Position numbers and translations under genes: made by a program
Part shown: positions 24,324 through 35,543 of the stretch, in pieces
Numbering within the stretch: position 1 is the first letter of the stretch
Layout of the letters: every line of letters begins with the position of its first letter
NCBI GenBank assembly: GCA_038021145.1
Contig: JBBPHT010000002.1
Location: 806,001 to 870,000, forward strand
DNA from: Phyllosticta citriasiana
Lineage: Eukaryota > Ascomycota > Dothideomycetes > Botryosphaeriales > Phyllostictaceae
Reading direction: 5' to 3'
DNA: 64,000 nucleotides
The notes under the pieces: generated by a model
Seen by the model: only the letters and a program-made list of their open reading frames with translations
Database searches by the model: none
Told to the model about the DNA's origin: nothing

Positions 24324-25829
24324 ATGGAGGATAACGACACCGACTCCGTCCGACCGGCGCTCCTTCGCAACCCGGGCAGTGGCGACGTGTTGACTGGCAG
24401 CGAACGCAACAACTTTACTGGCCTTGTGGGCGAGTGGGCCCGGTCTCTTACTGCCAACTTGTCCCAACATGAGAATGATATTCCCAACTATTACCTCAAG
24501 GACCCCTTCGGCCTTGTCACGACTTCATACGTCCACTCATTCCAAGTCGGCACTGGCGAAAGCATTTTTGAACAAACTCTCAGCCGCATTGAAAACGCCC
24601 GGTTTGAAGTCATTTTCGTCACATGCTTCTGGGCAAAGTCGTCCTCGCTCGACAAGCTGGCCAAGTCATTGAAGGTGCTGTCAAGCAAGTCTCTTCGCAA
24701 CTCCAACCAGGGCTCTTCTAAAATTCGTGTGCGAATCGGCCTCTCCTCCCGCTCAGCCTGTCAAAAGTTGCTTCACACCAACTCTGTTGACGGACATGTT
24801 TACAACACCTCGGAATGGACCACGAAACTTGGCCTCCCCGATCAGAGCGAGTTGTCCGGCCTGGATCTTGAAATCAAGAGTGTCTTCGTCAAGCCCTTTA
24901 GCGTAATGCATCCCAAGTTTGTCATCGTCGATCGACAGCTGGTCTTCCTTCCAAGCTGCAACGTTTCCTGGGAGAACTGGTTCGAGGGCTGTCTTGCCAT
25001 GTCGGGACCAATTGTCGGAAATTTCGTCCAGTTCTGGTACAAGTTCTGGAACCGAGACCGTGGTGGCCTTCCTGCGATTGGCTCTCACACCACCGAAGAC
25101 GTGCCCGCCATGGCGCTCCACCGACGTCTGAGTGTCGTCCAGGAAACACCAGTGTGGATGTCCTACCTCTCCAACTGCATTGGAGTAGAGATTCCAACTG
25201 TTTTTCTTCCGTCGCCACACCACACCAACCCCAAGTTCCAGCCCATTCCTGGACTGAAAGCTCCGCAGCCTCCGTCGACCCCGCTGAACGTCTTTCTGGA
25301 GAAGCTTTTTGAACGGGCCCATTTCACAATCTATCTTCAGACACCGAACGTTACTTGTCCCCTCGTTCTGGATGCGCTCTTCTCTGCCTTGGCCCGCGGC
25401 GTCGATGTTTGCATTTTGACCAGCGAACGGTTGATGGTGCTGGAGCAACTCGGAACAGCGGGAACGACAACTGCGAGGCAGATGAAGAAGCTTATCAAGA
25501 AGTACACAAAGCTGCTCAAGTCGACGCCAGTCCACGACGTAGAAAGAGACGGTGCTCGTAACCCTGCTCAACCTGGCAGTCTGTCTGTTAAATTCTTTGA
25601 CGCACCCGCCGACGCGAAGCCTGAAGACCCGGTGCAATCTCACCTCAAGCTCACCATTGTCGACGAAGAGTTTGTGGTGCTGGGCAGTGGTAACATGGAC
25701 AGAGCAAGCTGGTACACGAGCCAGGAGCTTGGTGTTGCCTTGTGGTCTTCGGAAGTGGCCGCGGAGGTTCAACGCCTTGTCACAGCCAACCTGGTCCGAC
25801 GCACGAAGATTTTCTATCCCAGGAGGTAA
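24324..25829 (+). CDS. Phospholipase D/nuclease-like protein with two HKD motifs
   Basis: One exon, 501 aa. The first catalytic motif is HPKFVIVD (His196), followed by LPSCNVSWENWFEG. The second is HLKLTIVD (His440), followed by LGSGNMDRASWYTSQELG. Both are complete HxKxxxxD motifs, so the enzyme should be active on a phosphodiester. It has no PX, PH or C2 domain, no signal peptide and no clear TM segment, and is therefore closer to the small PLD/cardiolipin-synthase-like group than to classical Spo14-type PLD (over 1000 aa). Substrate (phospholipid or nucleic acid) is unknown. The start at 24324 is the first ATG of the frame. Confidence 0.88.
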   Translation: MEDNDTDSVRPALLRNPGSGDVLTGSERNNFTGLVGEWARSLTANLSQHENDIPNYYLKDPFGLVTTSYVHSFQVGTGESIFEQTLSRIENARFEVIFVTCFWAKSSSLDKLAKSLKVLSSKSLRNSNQGSSKIRVRIGLSSRSACQKLLHTNSVDGHVYNTSEWTTKLGLPDQSELSGLDLEIKSVFVKPFSVMHPKFVIVDRQLVFLPSCNVSWENWFEGCLAMSGPIVGNFVQFWYKFWNRDRGGLPAIGSHTTEDVPAMALHRRLSVVQETPVWMSYLSNCIGVEIPTVFLPSPHHTNPKFQPIPGLKAPQPPSTPLNVFLEKLFERAHFTIYLQTPNVTCPLVLDALFSALARGVDVCILTSERLMVLEQLGTAGTTTARQMKKLIKKYTKLLKSTPVHDVERDGARNPAQPGSLSVKFFDAPADAKPEDPVQSHLKLTIVDEEFVVLGSGNMDRASWYTSQELGVALWSSEVAAEVQRLVTANLVRRTKIFYPRR

Positions 25830-27146
25830 GGACGATGGAAAGATTTGCGACATGGATGGCGTTCACGGCAACAATACCCCTCGATGAATACGCGACAACG
25901 GTTTCTTTGCTTCTATACCACGCGACGTGGGTCGACACAAGTCAGGCACTAATGTATAATATTTTTTCGGCCAGAATCCTGGCATTCACGACAGACTGTC
26001 CAAACGACGACCAAGGGAATAATGCTCGGAATGGAGCGTTGAGCAGGCGAATGGTCCTCGGTCTACTGTCATGGCCAATAGTCCTCGGTCGTGTTCTGGC
26101 GGGATTCACGCGGCTGTTCAGTACAGCATTGGCGAAGTTCCAGTCTCCCAGGTCACGCTGCTGGTCACCACTAACAGATTGGCGTGGAGGGAATTTTCGG
26201 TAGCGAATGACAGTCGCAAACAAGGTTTTACAAGATCCATCACGCAGTCGGAGTGCTCTGTGACTCGCCCGTGGCTGCGCGCCAACAGCAGCCTGGAATG
26301 CTCTTTGGCCGACCGCAGATTTCTTCTGTGCTCGAAAGGTGGTTTGTACAGCTCCAAGCTGGAGTAGAGATGATGCAAGTAAGACCAGCAGAAGTAGAGG
26401 GAAGAGACATGATCCGATTGATGGGATTCGCGAGCGATCGAATAGATCTGATGGCGCGGCCAACGCATTGGTGCGGTTGTGAAATGGTGGGGAAATGCAA
26501 CAAATGCGTGCTGGGGGCGATGCTAAAGGAAAATACGATGTGCAGGCGACCAGGCACAGCCGCGGCGTCAAGCTTTGTACAACGGCGGCGTGAGGGGGGG
26601 GAAAAAATGTCTCATGGGCGGTCGGGGCGAAGGGAGTTGGTCTCAGCAAGGGAGAGAGAGGGCGACATGAACAAGGTCACACGCCGAGTCAGCGGTGGAA
26701 GCCCCGTCGCCGTCGCCGTCGCCGTCGCCGTCGACGTAATAGCCAACTCCCGCGCGCTGCCAGTGCAGTGCACGGCATACTTACTGTACCTACCTAATCC
26801 ACCATCACCACCCATTCCCCTCGACAAATCTGCTGAGCACAAGATTCTCGGCTGCGTCCGTCGCACTCTTTGCGTCTATCCCCTCCGCCCGCCCTCCCAC
26901 CGACAGGCCCCCCAGCTCCAGGTAGGCGCTGCTGCCGGTCACGCCAGCGCCCGAACCCTCGTCCTCTCTGCTACGCCTGCTTTCTGCTACACTTTGTTCC
27001 TCTCCCTCCCTTCAGCCTCTGATCTACTGGCTTCATCCTCGAACCCTCCCTCCAGCCTTTACCGACTTTTGTGGCCTCCATCACCAAATAATAGCTATCA
27101 GCGCTAGTCGCACGCAGCTCTCAACCACCATTCCCAACCACAGACA
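25830..27146. other. Intergenic region and 5' region of the four-TM gene
   Basis: About 1.3 kb. A long plus-strand open frame (26253-27107) is GC- and Pro-rich near its end and has no domain; I read it as non-coding. The stretch before 27147 is a pyrimidine-rich leader typical of highly expressed fungal genes. A GTCGCC microsatellite sits at 26706-26729. Confidence 0.5.
26706..26729. repeat. (GTCGCC)4 minisatellite
   Basis: Four perfect hexamer units followed by one imperfect unit (GTCGAC), in non-coding DNA upstream of the four-TM protein gene. Confidence 0.85.
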
Positions 27147-28147
27147 ATGACGCGGAGAATCGTCTATGGCATTGCCCTTTGGGCGACCGTTGCCGGTACG
27201 TAGTTGAGACTCGTCTACACCTTTTTTTCCGTCTCGTATTCGCGGTTGTCTTGCTTGGGCCTAAGCATGATTGATCGAGATGTCATACCTGTCGCGTCTC
27301 TGGCACACATGGTCGCTAACATGAAGCGCTTCTTTGCGCGCCTTTGCAGTCACGGCAATGACCATCGCGTCCATTGTGAGGCCGAACTGGCTCGGATACG
27401 AAGTCGAAGGCGTAAGTTTCCGTCCAACCTTCCAACACTATAGCTCCTCCGCACCGTGCCCGACTCAGACACTTATTGACATCTGTTCCCCAGCACGGCA
27501 AGCACGCGAAACCCGTTAAAATATCCTATGGTCTGCATCAGCGCTGCGATAGCGTGTCCGGGACCTGCAACGATTTCCCGGAACACGAAGACTGCCACGG
27601 CGACAACTGGAGCTTCTGCAGCCGGTGGCGGAGCGTGGGCTTCCTCATGAGCTTCGCCGTCATTATAGAGCTGGCCGCTCTCATTGGCTACGGCGTCGTT
27701 ATCGTGGGCGGCAAGCAAAAGCGTGACAAAGGCTGGAAGATGGTCTCTGGCCTCATGATTGTTGCCGGCGTCGTGCAGTGCGCCGCCATGTCCATTGTGG
27801 TACGTCGACCTCTTGATTGCCCTCCCCTGCCTATGCCATGCCGCCTTGCCCCGCCCCAATCTTCTTCCACAGAATCAACCAAGACCGACTTTATCATTGG
27901 CATGGGGAGGGATGTGAACATAAGCGAGCAAGCAAGCTGACCGGTGGCGAAAAACGCCCCTCCACAGGCCTTCCTGTACGACAACGACGAGCGCTTCTTC
28001 CCGCCCGGCTGGCGCCTCGACAGCTCGTGGATCCTGTGCACCGTGTCGTGGGCCTTTTCCTTCATGATTGCCACGGGCCTCATCGCCGCTGCCATTGTCC
28101 TCCCAGAAGAAGGAAACTACGAATTGATACCCGAAGGCCGCATGTGA
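27147..28147 (+). CDS. Claudin-like four-TM membrane protein
   Basis: Four exons, join(27147..27195,27350..27411,27494..27799,27968..28147), give 198 aa. TM1 is at the N-terminus (IVYGIALWATVAGVTAM). An extracellular loop carries several Cys (RCDSVSGTC, EDCHGDNWSFC). TM2 (about 84-108), TM3 (118-139) and TM4 (157-182) follow, with a short acidic tail. A short first segment, a Cys-bearing first loop and three later TM segments match the fungal claudin/PMP22-like group related to Sur7/PalI and Dcv1 proteins. A role in plasma-membrane domains or cell-surface sensing is inferred from that group only. All introns keep frame; the first (154 nt) and last (168 nt) are long for this window. Confidence 0.8.
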
Positions 28148-29742
28148 TCGCTTAAACTTCTAGCTGCTTTTAATTCGTCGTCGTCATCATTACCGTCGCC
28201 GTTGTCCTACCACCGCATCCGCTGCTACCACGGCTGCAGCCGCTGCTTACCTATGTTGATGCCCCGCTTTGCCCTTCTGCCTGCTCCCCTCTTCGTACCG
28301 CAGCATGATCTTCTCCGTTTTGCTAGATGGGAAGCATCAAGCGGGTCGCTTTCAGAGCGTCGCTTTCACCCCTGCTGCCGATCAAGGTTCTTGCAGCAGT
28401 GGCTGGATAGCGCGGGCGGGAAACCACATTGAAGCGAAGCGACGCGAAACGTGGCGTGGCTGGTTGTGGCGCTGTGGACAACGTCCACCTGCCAGAAACC
28501 CCTCATGACGACGGCGTCCGTTGTCCGTTCTTGCTGTCATTGCGTATTCCAGGAGATTCGGCCACATTGGCGTTCCGGTTCCTTTGCTTTAAATCTCCCT
28601 ATCTTTCCGTTCCATTAAACTTGTCTGTCTACCATACTGGTGCGCACGTCCGTCTGATGATCACTTGGTTTCCCCTCGTGGACTCGGTGCTGTGTCACGG
28701 GCTGGGAAGGGTCGAAGGCTCCGGGAGCTCTCGTACATAATAGATGATGGAAGTATTGATGGATGGAACGCAAATACTTTTGACCAACACTGCAGAAAGA
28801 GTGCTACCGTAGGTTTTGTAACTTGTGTATCTACGTACAGGATCAGTACAGTATAGGTGAAAGGGAAGAGTGGTCCACTTTAGTTTGGCGGACTTTTGGT
28901 AGAGTAACTCGGTTTAGCAAAGTGATATATCTGCGCATTTATCGTTCAGTTGTTCACAAATGAGCCAACTGTGATACATAGGATCCAGGAACGCGGGCGA
29001 TCACATTAGAGGAAAAGGCACCAAAGGTAGTCCTGTCTGAGAGGCGACACCGCAAGTCATCTAACCGTCTCGCCGTTCGGACCGCCGAATGGCTCCTGCT
29101 CCCGTCTTCTTCCCCATCCGTGCGGTGCCGGGCGGCCAACAGCCAGCCCATGTGAGCGCGTGGTTGAGTACATATGCCTTCGCAAGGTGGATATATCGAT
29201 GAGGGATGGACCGCACACTCTGCTTGACTTTTCTACTTTGAGTCGTTGTTGCGAGGCGCGGACACTGGCTCTGTGCCCTGCGTAAGGGTAGGGAAAATTA
29301 GTGTGGTTTGGAACGAGTAACTCGAATTTCAAGGAAAGGCATAAGAGGAAAACAGAGAAAAGTAGAAGAAGATCAGAGTGGTTCTTTCGTTTTCTTTCGC
29401 GTTTGAGGGTGTGGTGCTTAATGTACAAGATGGGATTTTGATGGCCGGTTGAGACGCCTTTGATTCTCCCGGTGGAACCAAAGATGTCGAGGTTGTTTTG
29501 AGGAGTAGAGAGGTCGGCGTAAGGTCGCTGTTGTATCTTTCTGAATGGACTTTTGAATGCAGCTTTCGTGCCACTGGCGACATTGAGCTCCGCGGTCGAA
29601 GCATCCAGGTAGAGCGCAAGAAGGAGTCGTGAGAGTAGAAATGCTCGAGACGTCTCCTTTTCTCTTCCATCTTTTCCTCCCGTGCCCGATTCGTTCCCGC
29701 GCCCCGGCTGGCAGCACACGAGTGGAGAGTTCTCTGGCTCGC
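28148..29742. other. Convergent intergenic region
   Basis: About 1.6 kb lies between two converging 3' ends. Scattered short frames on both strands show no motif. I see no gene. Confidence 0.5.
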
Positions 29743-30176
29743 TCATTTCACGTACCACCTGTAGGCGCCAATGCTCAGGCAGAGAAGGGCGGTCGTGTTG
29801 ATGCTTCCGCGGCGGAGGATGCTTTCCCAGCGGGCCATCTTGCGGCCCGCAGCGAGATCCTTGTGCATCTGCTCGTGGCCTTTGATGTACGCGTAGATGC
29901 CGAGGCCGACAAAGGCGCCGGTTCCTGATTGAGGCTTTAGTTTGAGTATGGTGGGTGTAATGGGGGTGTCGAGATGGAAGAATTGACTTGGTCGAGTAAA
30001 CAGGTAAAGATTTCATAGAAACCATTGAAACTAGGTATTGAGAAAGGAATTCAGAAGAAGAAGATAAACGTACCCATAAATCTACACCATGAGCACTCAG
30101 CGTGGGCCTCCATTTTCTCCTGCCTCTTCTTCTCTTTTGCCTCAGCCGGCGATATGCTGACCTCGTCTTTCGCCAT
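29743..30176 (-). CDS. DMAC1/DUF4536-like mitochondrial inner-membrane protein
   Basis: Two exons, complement(join(29743..29924,30074..30176)), give 94 aa. A charged N-terminus with a Lys/Glu-rich helix leads to CSWCRFMGTGAF (Cys28 and Cys31, CxxCR then a Gly-rich TM start). TM1 is about 34-50 and TM2 about 77-93, ending GAYRWYVK. The CxxCR motif followed by a G-x-G membrane segment is the mark of the DUF4536 family, which includes human DMAC1 (complex I distal arm assembly) and yeast Dmo2. The intron falls inside the Gly35 codon. It is divergent from APM3 with a gap of 303 nt. Family assignment is probable; a role in respiratory complex assembly follows from family knowledge only. Confidence 0.7.
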
Positions 30177-30479
30177 TTTGATCCGGATAACCTGAGGAGA
30201 AGAAGTAAACAAATTGAATTAGCAAGTTCGGAGAAAGGATGATGGACTTGGTGGTGAAGACGATCACGCTTGGGCGAACCATCGACCGAAGTGCGACACA
30301 GCACGAGCCACTCCCGTGGGCCCACCAGGGTCCTTCGTCATCGCGTTACCGTCAATCATAGAACTCACCTCTTGGCTGTCCTTCGCCCACCGTCAATTCT
30401 CACGAAGCCGCCCCAGTCTGTCTTGCTGTTCTCGCTGTCCCATGGGTGGTCTTGTTGCCAGGGCATCTCTGAATCAGCC
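30177..30479. promoter_or_regulatory. Shared 5' region of DMAC1-like gene and APM3
   Basis: A 303-nt gap between two divergent start codons; both promoters must lie in or overlap it. Confidence 0.55.
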
Positions 30480-32396
30480 ATGAGCCAGGTGGAAGCACTC
30501 TACATCTTCGATGAGCACAAGTGAGTCCTGCGTCCAACCCCACCACCATGATGCACCTGGAGGCCGCAGTTACTTCGCACGGAAGAAACACCAGCTAAAA
30601 TAGCATAGCAATCTCATTCTCGAACACATCTACTGCGCACGCCCTCCCTCAGCCAGCGTTCTCCTCCCTTTATACCTCGCACACCCAGATCCTCGACCGT
30701 CTCTGATATATCTCCCGTCGACAAACCCGCCAACCCTCGTCCACAGCATCATCCAAGATCGCTTGCTGTTCTTGGCCCCGTCCTCCGTCGATACCGAGCC
30801 CCTGCTTATCCTCGAATTCTTGCACAGAGTCGCCGATGCGATAGAAGATTTCCTGGGCTCGCCGCTCTTGGCGAGCAGGATAGAAGCCCACTACGATGTC
30901 GTCGCGCAGCTGTTGGGAGAAATGTGCGATGCGGGCATCATAGCAAATACGGAAAACAATGCTTTGCGGGACGCGGTCGAGGCCCCGAGTTTTATGAAGA
31001 ACTTGTTGGGTAATGTAGGTTTGCCTAGGTATGGACCTCAGGATCGCCACCTTCTTCTATTGCGTCAAGATAATGCCGTTCGATGCTGATGAGCTCTTCC
31101 AGTACATCCCCCTCCCTCGCTGGCTCCAGTCGCTCCGCTCTCACACCCCCGGGTACCTCTCCCACCGCCTCCCCCGTTCCATGGCGACGGACAAATGTGC
31201 GCCACACGAGCAACGAACTTTACGTAGACTTAGTCGAGACCCTCTCTGTTACCATGTCGCCATCTGGACGCCCACTTTCAGCCTTTGCCAACGGCTCCAT
31301 CGCCTTCACGTCCAAGGTATCCGGAGTACCCGACCTCATTCTCCGACTCGAAGCTCCCGGGGGCGTTGCAAACGTCGTCTCGCTCCCCGTCTTTCACCCA
31401 TGTGTTCGCCTTGCACGCTGGCGCGAGCGACCTGGAGAATTGAGCTTCGTCCCGCCCGACGGCCGCTTCGTACTCGCGGGTTACGAAGTCGACCTACTCG
31501 GGCCGGATTACCTCCTTAATCCAGCCAATCTCAAGCCCGGCAGCAGCAGCGCTATAAATCTCAGCATTCCAGCTACTTGTGAGGTCAAAACGAGCCTTGG
31601 GTCACTCGGTGCTGAATTCGAAGTCCGTCTGCAGCTGTCATCGCGCTTCAAGTCGTCTGGCCCCAGTGGTGGCATCTCCTCTGCAAGCTCGGGTCGACCA
31701 GGGGCTGGCATTGGATCTCGGACCGGTAGCGGTTTTGGAATTGGAGTTGGAGGACATGCAGGAACTTCGTCAGCGCCACAAATGAGCGACGTGGTGGTCC
31801 GCGTTCCGTTACCACGAGGCGTACGAAATCTTTCCGAGCCGCGGCCTTCGCGCGGCGAAGTCCAATATGCGCCTGGCGACTCGTCGCTGCAATGGCGCGT
31901 GCCTACCAAGGATGTCTCGGCGTTGATGCAACTCGGCATGGGCGCAAGCGCAACACTGCGCTGTAGCGTTGTCGGCGCCCTTGACGAGGACGAGGAGCTG
32001 GACGGCGGAGCTGGCGACAATGTCCTTAGCGTCAACCGATACGACTACGACGAGGGCGGCGCCACCTCCCCCATCCCAGCTGCAGACGTAGGGTACCAAA
32101 CTGGTTCACTGGATCCTACCAACGGCGGCAGTGGAAATGGCAGTGGCGGCGTCAGTCGTACGCGGTCGCCTGATCTAGATGCCAAAGCGGAGAAGAAGAG
32201 GCGCGCAAATCGGCTGTTGATGCCGAGCAGTGCGTCACTGAGCTTCCAAGTCAAAGGCTGGTTGGCAAGTGGGGTCAAGGTTGAAAGCCTGAATCTGGAT
32301 CATCGCAAGAGCAGGGGACTGGGAGCTGGAGTTACGCCGTACAAGGGGGTCAAGTACTTGACGGCTAGCAAAGACGGGGTGGAAGTGAGGTGTTGA
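30480..32396 (+). CDS. APM3: AP-3 complex subunit mu
   Basis: Three exons, join(30480..30520,30609..31028,31103..32396), give 584 aa. The N-terminal longin-type domain reads EALYIFDEHNNLILEH and runs to about residue 150. A Ser/Pro linker and PVPWRRTNVRHTSNELYVD open the mu-homology domain, with VSGVPDLILRLEAPG, the standard FANGSIAFTSKVSG strand, and a C-terminal end of VKYLTASKDGVEVRC. The subunit binds Tyr-based sorting signals in Golgi/endosome-to-vacuole AP-3 vesicles. Two Ser/Gly-rich insertions (around genomic 31670-31780 and 32000-32200) enlarge the domain compared with animal proteins. Each splice restores the conserved frame (DEH-NN, GLP-STSPS). Identification is firm. Confidence 0.93.
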
Positions 32397-32741
32397 CACT
32401 AAAGAAAGAGATTCTGTGTCGAGATTGTTAGAAGAAATCTAACCCGCAGCCACTTAGTCTGTGTATGATAAAAAGTAGACCAATCGGCGCTGGTGTATTT
32501 GAAAGGTGCCGGGGTTGGTCCATTCAATCCCAATTGCACATTCACAGACGTATTTCAATCAAAATGACATTGATGGAAGTGCAAGCGCAAGAGTGGGTAT
32601 GGACTGGTGCACTTTGAAGATGTTCAAGGTCCCTTCTTTCTCGTTTGCTTTAATACAGCGCAGCCATCTCGAGCCCCGATCCAACGACTCCCCGTCTTAT
32701 CTACAGCTGCCAGTGCCGCCATGCTGAAGTTGTCGAGGAAC
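32397..32741. other. Convergent intergenic region APM3/COX9
   Basis: A 345-nt gap between two converging 3' ends. It holds 3' UTR sequence and nothing else visible. Confidence 0.55.
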
Positions 32742-33218
32742 CTAATTCTGTCCGAGAGCATTGGCGCGCTCCTCCTCAATCTTGGTGTAGAAGGCGTCAC
32801 GGTGACGGACGGTGGGGACGTGGTAGCCTGGCCTCAACGTCAATTTTGCTGCTTGTAAAACTGGGAGAATATAGAATGGACGAGGCTCTACGTACCGTAC
32901 CACCAGAAGTAGCCCATGGAGGTGCCGAGGCCTGTAGGGGCACTCCTGTTAGTAATTCTGATCTGCGAATTGCCGAGGACTGGCGCGGATGAGGCTAGAG
33001 AGCGGCTCGAAAAGCGGTTCGATACGTGCGATTGACGTATTTCGACATGCGAACTGAGCAGCTGGAAAGCTTTCACGTACCAAAGGCCAGGGAGAGGTCG
33101 AGGACAAGGCCTCTGCGGAGCATCTGGAAGGGAGCCAAGTCAGCTTTGCAAGTCGGGAAGCGGTCGGTACCGCTAGCGCAGAGGTTCGACGTACGCCAGT
33201 GATGGGCTTAATGGCCAT
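32742..33218 (-). CDS. COX9: Cytochrome c oxidase subunit VIIa (Cox9-type)
   Basis: Four exons, complement(join(32742..32827,32896..32931,33081..33123,33195..33218)), of 86, 36, 43 and 24 nt give 62 aa. The protein starts MAIKPITGMLRRG, continues with a single TM (LVLDLSLAFGLGTSMGYFWW) and ends in the matrix/IMS tail HVPTVRHRDAFYTK. This matches the fungal Cox9/subunit VIIa family in length, in the basic segment before the TM and in the R-x-R-D-x-F-Y tail. It is a structural subunit of respiratory complex IV in the inner membrane. The exons are too short for ordinary ORF scanning, and all junctions keep frame. It is divergent from TAF8. Confidence 0.9.
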
Positions 33219-33522
33219 GGTGAAGATGGCTGCGGAGAGCGTAGTGGGTGTTTGCGACAGAGGTAACGGGGTCTTGGTTGGTGGTCTGACGGGCGTCATG
33301 CATGCCCGCTGGATCGAAGAAGCGCAACGGGCGGGCGCCAAGACTTTCGGAGCCTCCCCGCCGAGCGGCTGCCGATGGCGCCGACCGACCGACGCGCTCC
33401 GGGGCGGGCAATCTGGGTACGCAGACGCAACACCAAGCTCTGGCATCACCAACTCCAACCTCACGTCGCCGACTCTGACATCATAACCTCACCCGACCTC
33501 CAATCCCTCCCCTCAACCCGCG
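33219..33522. promoter_or_regulatory. Shared 5' region of COX9 and TAF8
   Basis: A 304-nt gap between divergent starts, expected to contain both promoters. No coding frame is supportable. Confidence 0.55.
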
Positions 33523-34602
33523 ATGATGCCCGGTCTGCGATTCCCCGAAGCGTCGCAACACAACTATGCCGCTGGCGTCAAGCGATCGGCCTCCGACCTA
33601 GCCGCCCACGAATCTCAGACTCCAGCAAAGCGACGGCGCATCGTACGCCATGCGATCAAACACAAGCAGCACTGGGAGGTCGACCCGACACTCACGCCGC
33701 AGGATGAAAAAGTGTTTGGCGGCCAGACGTTGCGTGCGATTTCACTCACACTGGGCGCCGTTGGATTCGATGGCGCATTGCCCTCTGCCCTAGAAATGTT
33801 TCGGGCGCAAACTGAAGAATGTATGACCATGTTCATACTGTAGTCTTTGACTTAGGCATGCTCACGCTTCGCAGTCATGCTACGCTTCCTCACCGACGTG
33901 CGAATCTCTATGCACACCGCCCGCCGTACGACACCGCTCCCGACTGACTTTGCTCTCGCCCTCGCGCACACGGGCTACACATCTTCCGACCTCGAACCTC
34001 ACCTCAAGCTAGGCATACCACCAGAGATCACTCAACCGCCGCTACCACCTCCTCCTCGACCTGAATCGCCTCCGCCCAAGCTGGAAGAGGTGCTGGGTAA
34101 AGAGTTATCCGGCGCCAGCGAAAAGGCCACTCGTGCTTGGATTCCCAATCACCTTCCCGCCTTTCCGAGCAAGCACACATGGCAGTCCACCCCGTTATAT
34201 CCAAACCGCGAAACAGATCCACGGAAGATACGCGAGCAGGCCGCGCAGGAAGGCATACTGGCCGAGCAGGCATTGAGGAAGCTCATGGCGGCGAACCGGA
34301 GCGGGCCGACGAAGCGAGCAAGGAGCGGGACTAGCAGTGACGCGGTTAAGGAAAAGTCAGCCGTACCGCAGGCCAGCGAAGTGTGGGAAGAGGCGATGAA
34401 AGAAGTTATGCTAGAGGAAGCGGCGAAGAACAAGTCAACAAGAGGACTCGATATGGACTCCCTAGACCCATTCAGCAATGAAATGGGTGCGTCTGGCCGG
34501 GAGAAGGAGGGTGAGAAAAACGCGGTGGTGGATGCTGGATTACTGGTCAATTACGATCAAAAGTACTGGAGAAAGGGCGCACAAGCGGGTGCTTGGAAAT
34601 GA
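33523..34602 (+). CDS. TAF8: TFIID subunit 8 (TAF8)
   Basis: Two exons, join(33523..33820,33875..34602), give 341 aa. A basic nuclear-type segment (PAKRRRIVRHAIKHK) precedes a histone-fold region (about 60-130: LRAISLTLGAVGFD, ALEMFRAQTEEFMLRFLTDV), whose middle is completed by the intron at Phe100. A Pro-rich linker leads to WIPNHLPAFPSKHTW with Y-P-N-R-E further on, the conserved C-terminal Taf8 motif. The rest is charged. TAF8 pairs with TAF10 in TFIID for RNA polymerase II initiation. The frame begins with two Met codons; the first is used here. Confidence 0.88.
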
Positions 34603-34994
34603 TTCAATTTGGGAGCGGATGCTGGCAGGGGGTTGTTGAATCTTTAGCGCGGCATTGGGGCATGGGAAAGCGAAGTCAGGTGTTTTTTGGAAGAGGCGTG
34701 CTTTGCGTCTGCTCAACGCCATCATGATGCTCGCTGGGAGGATATCTTGTGGTTGAAGCGCACCAGCTGCGTATGACGAAAACCAGGATCTACATTGCCG
34801 TCCAGAGTCCGAAGGCAATTCATGCCAAACGCGTAAAGCGAGAGACTGGCAATGGTGCCAAGCCCTGGATCTTTCAAAAAATATACCCCTTTAGTTATTT
34901 TTTCAAATCAATAAATGACATTCAAAATTTCGAGTCCCTCAGTTTCGTCCAATCGTCACAATTGGGCTGGCAGTGAGAACGGCAGACGTTCACG
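34603..34994. other. Convergent intergenic region TAF8/SOM1
   Basis: A 392-nt gap between converging 3' ends; nothing else visible. Confidence 0.55.
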
Positions 34995-35319
34995 TCACCA
35001 TCTCGACTCCAAATCCTCCCACGACGTCGTCTCAACCGTCAAACCATTCGCGCACCTACGACGACAGCAGCCAATCAGCACTAAATTCTCCAGTCTTCAA
35101 AACAGACGCGACCTACTTGCGGAACAATCTAACGAGCGGCCTGCACTTGACAACGGGCTGGCCGCCAACACGGCGCTCAGGCCAGCAGTCGTACTGCAGC
35201 ATCTCCATCAATTTGCACTTCTCCAGGTCGACCCCGCCCTTGCGATAGCGGCCTTTGGCGTCATACTGCGCGCGCGCCTCGAGCTCCTCCGGGTGGAAGT
35301 GCTCGATTGGTGGTGCCAT
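34995..35319 (-). CDS. SOM1: Mitochondrial export protein Som1
   Basis: Two exons, complement(join(34995..35055,35117..35319)), give 87 aa. The order GVDLEKCKLMEMLQYDC, VVKCRPLVRLFRKC, ANGLTVETTSWE is the Som1 family pattern. Som1 is linked to the mitochondrial inner membrane peptidase Imp1/Imp2. Cys35/Cys45 and Cys59/Cys69 form two exact CX9C motifs, the layout of proteins oxidised by Mia40 in the intermembrane space. The intron GTAGGT...GTCGTAG splits the codon of Lys68, and without it the last Cys and the conserved tail are lost. The start at 35319 gives the usual MAPP-type N-terminus. It is divergent from the RAD51 paralogue with a gap of only 224 nt. Confidence 0.9.
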
Positions 35320-35543
35320 TGCTCGGCCTGTCTGTCTGTTGTTCAATCGTCCGTGTGTCGTCGCTGCTGCCGCCGCCAAACGCCGCCGGCCTGCTGCTTT
35401 TTGCTGCTGCGGTTGATCAGTCAGCCGGCACACGCGAGGTCATGCGCTGGGATTTGAAGAGCAAAAAAGAGCTAGGAATGGGAGCGCACAGGTAGCAGCT
35501 GTGTTTGGAAAGGCAGAAGGGCTCGTCCAGCAGCAGGAGGGTG

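Noticed and set aside
24753..25853. 366-codon minus-strand frame
   Set aside because: It is antisense to the PLD-like gene with two intact HKD motifs and shows no domain of its own.
26253..27107. 284-codon plus-strand frame before the four-TM gene
   Set aside because: It includes a GTCGCC repeat and a pyrimidine-rich leader, with no domain; it is better read as promoter and 5' UTR.
29057..30325. 422-codon minus-strand frame
   Set aside because: It runs across the DMAC1-like exons and intron in another frame, is low complexity, and has no motif.
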